From Dendrocalamus latiflorus (lineage: Eukaryota; Streptophyta; Magnoliopsida; Poales; Poaceae), in the NCBI GenBank assembly GCA_017311315.1, contig CM029620.1, positions 2,299,787 through 2,363,786 of the forward strand: a stretch of DNA of 64,000 nt, given 5' to 3'. The notes beneath the pieces are model-generated. The model worked only from the letters and a program-made list of their open reading frames with translations. It made no database searches and was not told where the DNA came from. Within the stretch, counting starts at the first letter, position 1; the number at the start of each line of letters is the position of its first letter. The translations under genes and the position numbers were made by a program. Shown piece after piece: positions 32,693 through 44,049 of the stretch.

Positions 32693-34856
32693 ATGCAGCC
32701 ATATGCTTCTCATGCTAATCTTTATGGAATGTCAAAACCTAGTATATCTTGTCTCCATAAAGTAGCTTATAAAAACCTATTTGGGTATGATCAAAGACAC
32801 CTCTTTAACCAGCAATTTGGCACATGTGATGACTCATATCTTTGCAATAGTTGCATATGTGATGACTCATGCAATGACTCATACATTTGCAATAGTTGCC
32901 TAAATGATGATTCATACCTTTGCCATAGTTGCCTATATGATGATTCACAAATTGGCAATAGTTGGTTGTTGCTCAAACACCACTATCAAATAGTTTTGGT
33001 GCATATTATATGCATGAAAACATGCAGCCCAAATCGAATACATAATTGGTCATATTATGTAATATCATGTTACATTCTTACCAATGTAATATCATGTTGC
33101 ATTTTTACCAAATTATTGTTCAAAAGAAACATGATCCATAATAATAAAGGTATAAAGAAGGTAATGTGTGCAATTATATTTCATGAATATCAACTAATCC
33201 AGTTAGTTGCTTCTTTGTCACATTACAGGGGAATCATGTCCCAGCAAAGATATACGCAGATGAGCTCTTGGAAATTACCCCAACCACGGGAGGGGAATTC
33301 TGAGCGGTTCAATCATAATTTTCCTGCAACAGAATTGCAGCAAGGCTTGCTCAATTTACTTTGGCAAGCAAAGAATAATAATGAAAAAGCCCATGCACTA
33401 CGTGGGCTGGCCTACTATTTCAATCATATGATGCCTAAAGATACAAAGGCAATATCATCAGATTATATGCCCACAAAACAGGCTTCAAGAGATATTCTTC
33501 CCAGAAGGGAAGAAAGCCCATCAAAATTATCTGATCAAGGTGTTGGATCACCTAGCAATTCAAAATTATTGGGTCTGGGCATCAGACCAAAAGCATCAGA
33601 TCTGAGTATCAGATCATCAAAAAATTCAAAGATGAGCCTCGAAATGAGACCATCAAAAAATTCAAAGATGAGCCTCGAAATGAGACCATCTCAATGTTCA
33701 AAAGTATTGAGCTTGAGTACAAGCTCACCAAATATTGGTTCTTTCCACAAACAAACGTATGCATCCACCATAACTGCATCTCCAGACTGCATAAATATCA
33801 GAGAGCTTCTCACAACATTTCCACAAATAAAAACTATGGCATTATCAACATCAGAAAGCATTCATACAACTGCATGTAATCACCAAAATAAAGTGAGAAG
33901 AGAGAATTATTGCAGCCACAAAATTAGAAAAAATATGGCCTCTAGAGAGCTCTTTGACCCCAGTTCTCACGAAATTCTCATTTCTAGATTGAGTTTTAAA
34001 ACCAAACAAACACTTTCCTGCCTAGGGCCAGATATTCTAGAACTCATCTGGAAAAAATACTATGAGCGACAAATGAAAATATTTTCAGAGCTCCAAAAAT
34101 ATTTTATCAACCTATATGAGGGGAGAGAAATTAACCAAGCCTCAGAATCAATGTCCATAGATTTCCACTCCTCCATTTTGATGAGAGAATAAGTATTCAG
34201 CCATATCACAAATATATTATATTGAGAGCAGAGATAGACCTTAAACTTTTCAAAAGCCTACAAACACAAGCCCATAACAATCTCTCTCTCCAGAGTATTA
34301 TAGACCAAGGATTAGTCTATATCTCTATGGCACACTTGATCAGATTCTTCAATCTGATCTTGGAATTGCTATAAAGGAAGCTTGTAAAAGAATGGAATTC
34401 ATCAGGGGAAGATACAAAATTATCTTCTATTCTACCCCACCAAGATTTACACCACCAGTCAGGCCGGCAATGCATGATGTTTACATTCTCAAAGGATGTT
34501 TCACTTTCCCTGTCAAAACAATTGGTTTTCTGACTGAAGAACAAAAAGAATTATTTTCTCAGAATACCAACCATGACAAGTGGCGGTGGTTTAAAGAAGC
34601 TATGGAAATCAAAGATAGCATCTATTTAGACACCTCATGTCAAATGGTTTTCCAAAACCGAATCATGAAAATATTCTGTGGTGGCAATGGTATTGTACAC
34701 AAAGGGGTTGGACGCCTAATAAAAGTTGATTACGGTGAAGACACGATGATTCGCAAAGAATATCAGAAAATGCTGAGTTGGTATGATACACTCCAACCAG
34801 ATGAAATTGAAGGCACGACCTCTGCACCAATGATAGTAGATGAAGACAGCGAATAA
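32693..34856 (+). pseudogene. Copy C 3' part: Cys-rich and ORF2-like region, frameshifted
   Basis: Opens again after the TGA at 32684 and carries the Cys-rich repeats and the ORF2-like domain (start ATG ~33236). One base is missing near 34135 (ACCAAG for ACCCAAG in copy A), ending the frame at 34192. Another is missing near 34323. The remaining C-terminal domain is open from 34392 to 34856. Confidence 0.85.
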
Positions 34857-35128
34857 CAATAATTGTTCGCAGAAACTCTCCGACAACGAAGATAATTGTC
34901 AAGACAATTATATAGGTACTATCTACTATTGCAGATGGAATATGAACTATTGCAGACAGAATACAGTCTGGTCAAAAGTGTCATTATGACGAATATTCTT
35001 CACGGAGGTCTAAAGTTTCATCATGACTCCCTGAGGTGTAAAGCGTCATCATGAATAATAATATTGCTAGTCAAAAGGCATCATCATAGGGCATCTCTAC
35101 CCATGCTTATCCCAGGGGTGGCGACCCC

Positions 35129-35136
35129 TATATAAA
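35129..35136 (+). promoter_or_regulatory. TATA box of viral promoter (copy C)
   Basis: TATATAAA in the same context as copy A, with TGACG-like elements upstream (34985-35050) and AATAAA at 35284-35289. It points towards OSC exon 8, about 1.6 kb away. Confidence 0.72.
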
Positions 35137-35283
35137 GGGCATGAAGGCAAGCTTCAAAGGGCATCACTTCTACCACCCCTCAGAGTGCTCAATCACTCCG
35201 CAAAACTCTGAGAAGAAACTTGATCACTACCACTACCACTCCACCTCCACTCCACAAGCTAGTGTAAAATAAGTAGTAGCCTA

Positions 35284-35289
35284 AATAAA
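35284..35289 (+). terminator. Viral poly(A) signal (copy C)
   Basis: AATAAA equivalent to 21258-21263 of copy A. Confidence 0.6.
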
Positions 35290-35924
35290 GACTCAATCTT
35301 TGAGTCTAAGTGTGTAAGATTGTAAGAGAGTAAGTGTGTAATATCTAAGTAGGGTTTGTACAACTAAAACTTGTAGTAGTTCTAAGTTTTGGTGTACTAC
35401 ACAGAAGGTTCCTCCTTCTGTCTATCAAGGTATATGAATGAACGAAGAACGATTTCTATCCCTAAACTCTCTTTATCTTAAGTTCGTTCTTACTTATGTT
35501 GTTCTGTTATATTACTAATGTTCTTTTTATTCTGTTCTTTAAGTTCTATACTTAAGTTCTTTATGTTCTATATTATTTCGTTCTAACTCTATATTCTGTC
35601 TTTACTTTCAGTCTTATGTTCTTACTTTCAGTTCTTACATAAGCATATCTTTTAATTCTTTGTGTGTTGCATCTGCATATGTTCTTTTATATTTGTGTGC
35701 TTTAAATTCAGTACTTTACTATTACTGTTCTTATTCTTGTTCTTATTTACTATTTATGTTCTTCTTTCCTATTTACGTTCTGGTTTACTATTCTTGTTTT
35801 TAATTATTATTTTCTTCCAACCTTTCTAACCTGCATATCTAACTCTATTCTCATTGCATTCATATTATCTATTCTCTACCTTACATCGTAGCGACCAGGT
35901 CCCTGAGTCGCTGCCTGGGTTATC

Positions 35925-35948
35925 ATATATATATATATATATATATAT
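35925..35948. repeat. TA microsatellite at right viral junction
   Basis: (TA)n joined to the viral GGGTTAT end; the partner of the TA run at 15612. Confidence 0.93.
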
Positions 35949-36265
35949 GGGCCGATTTATTGGTAATCAGCAAATGTGTGTGGTCTGTTAATTAGTTTAG
36001 GACAGCAGAGCCTTGATTTCCGAATCTGACCGGAGGTACTTTTGAGTTTACTGTCTAGATTTATACCGATGACAACATTATGGAGGGATTTATTTTTAAA
36101 ATATTATTAAAGGGATTTGATAATAAAAAATGATTGTACCATGAACACATCCTGGTGGAAACGCGGTAAAACTATATATGGTCATCTATTAGCATTGTCC
36201 CTTCTAAATTAACGTTTACCTGTTTTTACTAGATCAAGGACATGCCAATTATTTTCTTTGTATTA

Positions 36266-36649
36266 GGGCACTCCTAATACTCCTTATTGTACAATGTCTG
36301 TATCTAATAGTTAGCTATCTACATAGGATTAGAGATGACGTGGCAAAGAGTTAAAGAAGAGACAGGGGAATGTAGTGTCTTATATAAGATATTGCTTGAG
36401 CACACAAACCAATAAGTAAGGCATATCTAAAAAATGTATTGGGGAGAAGGATTGTTTCTACCCCATTAAATATATGCCATGTACTGTAAGAAAGGAGGAG
36501 GGAGGGAGAGGAAAGGTTAGGAGAATGTGTAAATTTATTGATTAGGTTTACTATTAGACACTATGTATTAAAGAAGTTATATCTAATTATTGCTAAGTGA
36601 TATGAAGGGTATAGACATAGCAAAGCAATATTTTGTATTAGAAATACTC
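36266..36649. mobile_element. Tourist/PIF-like MITE
   Basis: 384-bp non-coding element with imperfect terminal inverted repeats: GGGCACTCCTAATAC, and GAGTATTTCTAATAC on the other strand (11 of 15 identical, differences mostly transitions). Flanked by TTA on both sides (36263-36265, 36650-36652), the 3-bp duplication of PIF/Harbinger-type elements. It sits just upstream of OSC exon 8. Confidence 0.75.
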
Positions 36650-36816
36650 TTACTATCTAGATAATTCAAAACTAAATATTTACTCAATTCTTTTGTGATT
36701 AGGTATTAAATATGATCTGTTGTTGGATAGAAAAGCCAAATTCCGATGCATTCAGGCAACATCTTCCAAGGATTCATGATTTCCTGTGGGTTGCAGAAGA
36801 CGGAATGAAGTCAAAG

Positions 36817-37291
36817 GTAGTGTTTGTGCTTGTCTTTGTACTTCGATGTGCTTGGAAATGGGCGTATTTGAAGGATCCCATAGTTTACTTTCTAGCAGAC
36901 AGTGGGCCCCCCTTGCACCAAGAAACATAGCGCAGATCTGCCCAACCGTTGCATGTTTCACAGACCTGCGTGGTTCCTGCCGGTTTTCTCCCTCCCAAGA
37001 CCGGTTTTTCCACCCAATAAAATGGATATCCATGTTCATTGCAAAAAAAGGATGTCCATGTAGTAATTAGGCTGTTATTGTCATATGATTTTATGGTAAA
37101 AAGAATTTTCTGTAAAAATATTTGAGGTTTTAACTTGATATACAAAGTAACTTTTATATGAGAGGGAAAAATAACTTTAAACTTCGAAATGAAACAGATT
37201 AGCTTTTAATTTGACGCTCATCCCCGTGCGCCCCCCAACAATTCTTTCCAATGACGTGCTAATTATGTGTTTCATGTCTTCACTAAACTAG
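36817..37291. other. OSC intron 8
   Basis: Ordinary intron with a GTAGTG donor and CTAG acceptor. A pyrimidine-rich stretch near 36970-37010 has no assigned role. Confidence 0.6.
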
Positions 37292-37683
37292 GTATATGTT
37301 GGCTGCCAGACCTGGGAGACCGCACTTATTGTTCAGGCCTTTTGCTCAACTGGCCTTACCGAAGAGTTTGCTGCAACTCTTGCAAAAGCTCACGAGTTTA
37401 TAAAAAATGCTCAGGGTTATAATGTGTGATCGTTTTTGTTGAAACATATTATATCATTGCAAAAGTTGACATTAATATTCTTATTGAAGATTCCTCATAA
37501 TATTCCTAATCACAAAAGTTATTACCGTGAAAGAACAAAAGGTTCATGGACTCTTTCAAACGGAGAGAACGCTTGGCCTATTGCTGATACAACTGCAGAA
37601 GCCCTTAATGTATGACTAATCCAAGCTGAATTTCGTTTTTGACACTGGGCTCACAAACATACGGTCTAGATCTCACATGCCAG

Positions 37684-39083
37684 CACTGCTATAAAAGAGA
37701 TTATACTGGACGACTACATCACAGATAGTTCCTATGAATCGTCTGTGCTATAATTATCACAGACAATTCAAACTAACAACCGTCTGTGATATTTTCACAG
37801 ACGGTTATTTATACGAACCGTCTATGATAAAACAATACATCACAGAAGATTCGTATTAATAACCGTCTATGAAAATATCACAGATGGTTATTAATATAAA
37901 CCGACCGTGATAATACAAGACATCACATATGACAGACGGTTATTAATACGAACCGTTTGTGATATGTGCATTATCACAGACGGTTCGCATAACAAACCGT
38001 CTCTGATAATGCCATGACACCGATCCGTGGCATCTCCCCTAGGATTCTGATCTCACCCGTCTATTTTCTCCGCATCGAACGGCAGGCACCGGTTCCTCCC
38101 ACCTCTCACCCCTTATTTATTACTCCCCTCTCCCTTTCACTTCGAGATAAGTTCTACAAGTTGCTCCTAGCTAGTTTATCCACTCCTGTCTTGTTCCTCG
38201 ATGACACCGACTACCGCCGTGATCTAGCGTCTCCGTTGTGACACCACGATCGACTGTGCAACATACTCTTTGTAGTAAGTGTTGTAAGAGTGTATTGTAC
38301 AGTCTCACCGTCGTGACACAAAAGTGATGATACCACCGCCTCTCCCTCATTGCAAGGCACTGCGGAAGCAGCTAGCTACCAAGACAGTACTTAAGTCGAC
38401 GTCGAAGACATCCAGCTCGCGTGCTTCTAGGATCTCTACTTATTCTATGTTTTTGCCATGGGTTCATAGGATTAGGATGTGTTCTTGCCATGTATAAGAG
38501 TTGAGTTCGTAGAATTAGGATGTGTTCTTGCCATGTTTAAGAGTTGGGTTCGTAGGATTAGGATGTGTTCTTACCATGTTCTTACTGTGTTAGATGGGCA
38601 ATCTGCTCATTATCTTGTGATGTTGTAATGGTGTATGCTAATGGAATGTGCTGCTGTGTTTACTATTGTGTGTGCTTGTTTTCAAAGGGCATAGATAACA
38701 TTATTTCTTGCGACTAGGCAAAAAAACAAAAAAAGTATAAAATGAACTATCACAGATAGTTTCTGCTATAAACCATCTATGAAGGACTATCACAGACAGT
38801 TCTATATACCAACTGTGTGATACTCGCCAATCACAGACGATTGGTAACTAGAACCGTCTGTGATGTATGAGTGTCATAGACGGTTTTTGGTTTGAGCCGT
38901 TTGTAATAGTTTTCTTCACAGATAGTTCTAGATTCAAACCGTCTATGTTGTTTTTAACACAGACAGCTCACAAACCATCTGTGATAACCCACGATTATCA
39001 CTGACACATAAATTCAGGTAGTTTAGAAAATTGTCTATGATGACAGTTCTGAACCGTTTGTGGTGACCCTTTTTGTAGCAATG
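37684..39083. mobile_element. Non-autonomous CACTA-type element with CAG target duplication
   Basis: Left end CACTGCTATAAAAG (37684). The right end, CTTTTTGTAGCAATG, is the reverse complement of CATTGCTACAAAAAG. CAG flanks both sides (37681-37683, 39084-39086). Subterminal CACAGACGGTT-type repeats occur at 37722-38010 and 38745-39060, around a ~700-bp unrelated core. No transposase. Inserted in OSC intron 10. Confidence 0.8.
38010..38740. other. Core of the small CACTA-type element, unassigned
   Basis: Contains a 75-codon ORF (38014-38241) without recognisable domain and three direct repeats of TTAGGATGTGTTCTTGCCAT at about 38472-38575. It could be captured host DNA or an original non-coding core. 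Confidence 0.4.
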
Positions 39084-39740
39084 CAGTGATTGAGTGCAAC
39101 AATAGTGGAAAAAACATATCCCCATTTTGTTAACCTTGGTCTCAGGTTACTTCTTCCAACAACTTCTTCCAACAAAAGTTGAAACCAAACTAACTCATAC
39201 TAATTGGATGTTCAGCTTGGCATACATTTTTCTTACAAACACTTACTGGTCAATGTGGACTTTATGTACATAGGTACAATTCTAATCAATATTTTGTATT
39301 TCATTTTTTCAGGCAGTATTGTTGTTGTCAAAGATTCCTTCAAACCTCGTAGGGGATCCAATAAATGAAGAACGGTTATATGATGCGGTTGATTGCCTCC
39401 TCTCTTTTGTGGTATGATGACTCTAAATTATCTAACATGACCTAACTAGAATAATATTTTTAAATGTTTGTTACATTATAGAGGTATGTATAATGTTATT
39501 AGCGATTATCATTGAGGAGAGGTCATGAAATTTTGTGGCATTAGCTTGATGGCTTAGTTAGAAACGACAACTTCGATTGTGATGTATGAAAGTTTGATAT
39601 AATACTCATGCTTTTTGATGTCCTTTAATCAACTGACATGATTAACTTATAAATTTTACATGCCTTAAGAACTTGTCGTGCTAATAATTTTTTAATTGTT
39701 TTATGTGAAAATGTGAGATTGAAGTGCGCGCGCACACACA

Positions 39741-39820
<80 letters not shown>

Positions 39821-39821
39821 C

Positions 39822-39913
<92 letters not shown>

Positions 39914-39914
39914 A
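39741..39914. repeat. TATATG hexanucleotide microsatellite
   Basis: About 29 copies of a 6-bp unit with one C variant near 39820. It generates spurious (YV)n, (CI)n and (MY)n open frames that are not genes. A related shorter run lies at about 40125-40200. Confidence 0.97.
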
Positions 39915-39918
39915 ATTA

Positions 39919-40113
39919 CTATTCTGAGCGTAGGTGTCGAATGCGTGCTGAAAAGTTATTGCCTAGTGTGAGTGAAGTTACTACTAAACAAATGTAGAGT
40001 TACTGTCAGTTGTAGCACTACACAACTACAAATAACTCCATATGTATTTGACAGTAACTTCACTCACATACGAAGTAACTATCTGGCACATAATGCGCAC
40101 AGACGCAGAATAG
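39919..40113. mobile_element. Small inverted-repeat element within the microsatellite
   Basis: Ends CTATTCTGAGCG and, reversed, CTATTCTGCGTC. Inner arms GTGAGTGAAGTTACT (~39968) and AGTAACTTCACTCAC (~40063) pair as well. About 195 bp, foldback-type, bounded by TATATG-like repeat on both sides, so likely a MITE that inserted into the microsatellite. Confidence 0.6.
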
Positions 40114-40634
40114 CGCAGCCGTGTATATATATACATACATATACATGTATATGTATATGTACATGTATATATGTACACACACATGTATACACATATATAT
40201 ATTTACTGGCACCCAAATAACACTCATTAAACTTATGCAAGAGCATAGGAGTATTTCTCAACAATGGCTCTATGTTTTTTGAAAATTTGGAGGTAGCTAC
40301 ATGCCTATTTTAGAACTCTATAATATGAACTTACGGCTATGGAGCAAAATTAACAAGCATACATATATTGTCACATTCTATTCAAATTGATCTTTCCATT
40401 TGTGATGTTAGCTGTCCCTTCAAGTAGTTAAATAAATTTCCATGATGCACTTTTATCAATTTATAAATAAATTCCATGATGCACTTTTATCAAGTTATGA
40501 TTGTAAAAATAATTTGTATTTTACTTCTTTTCGAATGCAATATATTGGACTGATATAACTGATTTTTCTATTTGAAGAATAAAGATGGTACGTTGTCTTC
40601 AGCTGAATCTAAACGAACAACCTCATGGGTAGAG

Positions 40635-41518
40635 GTGAGTATCTCTAAGGTATTACTGTTATGTAGTCACCTAATCATTTTTGAGATGGTAGTCACCTTT
40701 TCTGTTAGGTTGCAGTCACCTAAACAGCTAAACTAAGCATTAAAATTGAGAATATCACGCGAGTTTGAAATGAAGCACAATTTGAAAAGAATCAACAGTT
40801 GAGGCAAACAATCATAGTTTACTTTGATTAAGCAACTCATAAAGTCTTCTTTAGAAAAAAATGGACTTTATATTATCTTAAGTGGATGAGATTGTTAAAG
40901 TTGTGGTCGCGTTGGCAACAATTAAGCACACAAAGTAGAAGAAAACACAAATGTAGTCCCGACAGCCATTCTCTCTTTGTTGGTCAGTGTCTCTTTATTG
41001 ATTGGTGGGATAAATGTGTGCACAAAGGAAAGCCCCCTACCCCCATTACATAGGGAGAAGAGAATGCTATGAGATGTTGCTAAGAAATATGGACTAAACT
41101 ATGCTAATGGATCTAATGAGCCTTTGTGCCTTAATGGCCCTATTTAGGGAAGTGTCCACACAATTAATTATTTCACGACACTCCTCTTTGGACATTTGTT
41201 AACATCATGCTTATGTCTCATTAAATACTCTTTTCGAAAAACCCAGTGCAAAAAAATAGTACGAAGAAAAGAGTACATAGCTCATGTTTCTTGCCATTGC
41301 ACATATTGTCACATTAAAAATCTTTAATTAATAAAACCCATTAGGACACAACTTAATTAAGGGAAAAAGTACAACATATCATCACGAAGATGAATGTGTA
41401 TGAAGATTAAACTCCCCATGAAGGCAACAACACTCTGAGCCTTCTCATGCCAGTGCTATGAACATGCTTTACAAGGGTAGAAACTAGTAATTAAGGCCTT
41501 AAAATGTTCACAAGATTC
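40635..41518. other. OSC intron 12, partly copia-LTR-like
   Basis: Intron DNA. 41130-41260 (with CACGACACTCCTCTTTGGAC) resembles the LTR edge of the copia fragment that follows, read on the minus strand, but the boundaries are not clear. Confidence 0.4.
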
Positions 41519-42110
41519 TTACTTGCTTGGATTTTCTTTATTTCTATATTCCCATTCTCCTGCTGCTCGTAGGAATAAAAATGTTTTAAGAGTACATGCT
41601 TTTGTCGTAGATGTTTTGACATAGATATTCTTCATTTGTGCAATGCAAACAGCATTATCCTCATAGAGGACTATGGGGGTTTTATCCACCTCTATACCAC
41701 ATGGCTTTTGGATATGATGAACCAATATTCTAAGCCATATGCATTCACGAGTGGTCTAAAATAGTGTGATTACCTATGAATGATTGGTTGACATAGTAAC
41801 TATTGATCGTTTAATAGATTTCCATGAGATGATTTTACTTCCAATTAGAAAAACATATCTAGTAAGAGATTTGATATTATGGGGATGGGAAAGATAGACA
41901 ACATTTCATTAAGTAACAATTTTAGTGTCTTGATGTTTGGGATAAAAGAGTCCGAGTTCAGTAGTACCTTGTATGTACATGAGAATGTCCTTTATTCAAA
42001 TCCAATGCCTCTTAGTAGCATAGGAACTATATCATACCAAACAATTCGCTACAAATGCAATGTCAAGTCTAGTAAAATTGGCAAGGTATAACAATGCTTC
42101 AATAACACTA
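41519..42110 (-). pseudogene. Ty1/copia pol fragment (RT end and RNase H)
   Basis: Minus-strand reading gives EALLYLANFTRLDIAFVANC, a stop, then YSSYATKRHW (42110-41990), and further on PIVLYEDNAVCIAQMKNIYV (~41690-41630). These are the family's conserved LLYLANxTRPDIAF and YEDNxACIAQM motifs. Several stops and frame changes show a dead fragment lying antisense in OSC intron 12. Confidence 0.82.
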
Positions 42111-42751
42111 AAGTATGGGATTTCAGGCCCCAATACATCCTTATTCTCACACTTAGGTGCATATGGATCTTTCTCTACTTCAAGTGACCTAATGATTTGT
42201 CGAATCTGGCTTTTACTAATCCAGAATCTCCTGTAATTTCTACCGCACTATTTCCTAGATCAGTATATAGTACTCACGATACATTACTATATATCAAAAT
42301 CATATCTTGTGGATACATTACTATAAACCAAAATCCCTTTCTCTCTTCTTCGCAATTGGAAAAAATTAATTATCTTCAATTACATAAACTGAAATGTTAT
42401 GAATCAAATGATTATATACAAAAATTGATGTAATTAAAAGGAATGTAAAATACTATCCACACCAGTATACCACATATATACGATGTGTGTGTACCATAGA
42501 GAAGAAACAAGGGTGCAAAGAGGGGGCATGGCTGCCAGCACCATGGATCTCACTGCCGCCGCTGTGTCACCAATCTCATCCTGTACTTGTCAAAAAAAAA
42601 ACTCTCATCCCGTACTGACTTTTGCTATAGATTTCCGACATTTTTCTCGATAGCATCCCACTATGGATGTGGCCCCGCAGTTGTGTCCACTATGGATTGT
42701 GGCTTCTAATTTTTAGCTACATATACTAATTTGGAGCTATTTGATGACCTA

Positions 42752-42981
42752 GGCCCCGTTTGGCAGAGCTCTAGTTCTAGGAAATCTGTAGATTTCCTAG
42801 AGCTGGTCATCTGTAGCTCTAGGAAATTCTGGATCTAGAGTTGCAGACATGTTAAGTGCATTTACATGACTCATTTCATTTATATTATATATTAAATAAA
42901 AATATTTAAATCACTTTAATTTAGTCAACAAACTACAGATCCAGTATAGATCTCGGAACTAGAGCTGTGCCAAACGGGGCC
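42752..42981. mobile_element. MITE abutting the OSC exon 13 acceptor
   Basis: 230-bp element with inverted ends GGCCCCGTTTGGCA / TGCCAAACGGGGCC and longer imperfect pairing inside (GAGCTCTAGTTC / GAACTAGAGCTG). CTA flanks both sides (42749-42751, 42982-42984). The next base completes the AG acceptor of exon 13. Confidence 0.88.
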
Positions 42982-43519
42982 CTAGTTTATAAATCCTTCT
43001 GAGAGTTTTCGGAACATCATCGTTGATTATGGGTAAGAGATTATCTCAACAGTTCACTTTCCATCTTACATAGAAAAAAAATTATATCACGTTTTGCAAC
43101 CAACATGCAGATACGTCGAGTGCACATCATCATTAATTCAAGCTCTCGTACTGTTTAAAGAGAGATGCCCTAGGCACCGTCGTCAAGAGATAGAAAAAAT
43201 TATAGAAAGTGGTGCATTGTTCATTGAAAAAAAACAAAAGAAGGATGGCTCATGGTATGTACTTAGTATGTGTTACTAAGTGTTTGCAAATTATATTGAC
43301 TTTAAATCCTATAGCTAATATAATAAAAAATAAACTAACAGGTACGGCGCTTGGGCTGTGTGTTTCACTTACGCGACCTTCTTCGTAATAAAAGGATTAG
43401 TTGCTGCAGGAAGAACATATCAGAACAGTTTTTCCATCAGGAAAGCATGCAAGTTCTTGCTGTCAAAGCAGCAAAGTACTGGTGGATGGGGAGAAAACTA
43501 TATTTGTTGTCAAATTGAG

Positions 43520-44049
43520 GTAATTCTTCTCTCCATTGTATCATTAATTGGCTGCGGCTATGCTTGGCCTTTCAAGTAACAAACTACTAGTAAATGCATT
43601 TTTTAACTTTTAGACAAATTACTGACCCCAACAATAGCCACCAAATTAGCGTCAGAATTGAAAACTCCAAACATAGCCAGTTCTTTGCAGAATCGCCCAC
43701 CCGACAATTTTTGGCATGAGAATGGAAATTCCAATTATGAAAACACCACCAGGCCTATGTCAGTTTTACGGTCAAACAATCCTAGGAGAATGCAATTGTT
43801 GTAGCTTGGAGGACTACAGGCAATGTCTGTCCAACAAAGGGTTGATGCAGACTTATGCTTCTTAACATAGGGAATCAAGGACACTGTTTTTATTCTACTC
43901 AGTACATAGTTAATATCCTAACGGAAGAAATGTAGGTTGGGATATTTAATCTCTTTTATGTGCTAAAACCGTTTTTTTGGTCTACATGTTGTTTCACAAA
44001 AAATTGTAACAATTTACACTTACCATGTTTTCCGCTCTAAATTGAACAG
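43520..44049. other. OSC intron 15
   Basis: Intron with a GTAATT donor and AACAG acceptor. Nothing else recognised. Confidence 0.6.

Larger units (their letters stand above)
15623..35923. mobile_element. Composite endogenous florendovirus-like block, three copies (A+, B-, C+)
   Basis: Three copies of one caulimovirid genome type joined as A (15623-22032, +), B (22033-28675, -) and C (28676-35923, +) inside the OSC intron between exons 7 and 8. The left end begins with AGAGCCATCTGG, just inside the tRNA-Met primer site. The right end stops at GGGTTAT, just before that site. Both ends abut TA microsatellite (15612-15622 and 35925-35948). There are no LTRs and no target duplication, which is typical of pararetrovirus capture by end joining. 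Encoded domains: movement protein, capsid, zinc knuckle, aspartic protease and an ORF2-like region; no RT/RNase H seen. Assignment to Florendovirus rests on layout, TA association and memory of the rice examples, not on a search. Confidence 0.88.
28676..35923 (+). mobile_element. Viral copy C, 5'-truncated
   Basis: Starts within the movement protein gene and continues through ORFs, promoter and leader, ending immediately before the primer site at the right TA repeat. Very close to copy A where they overlap. Confidence 0.88.

Noticed and set aside
39713..39997. ORFs made of YV, CI or MY repeats
   Set aside because: Pure by-product of the TATATG microsatellite.
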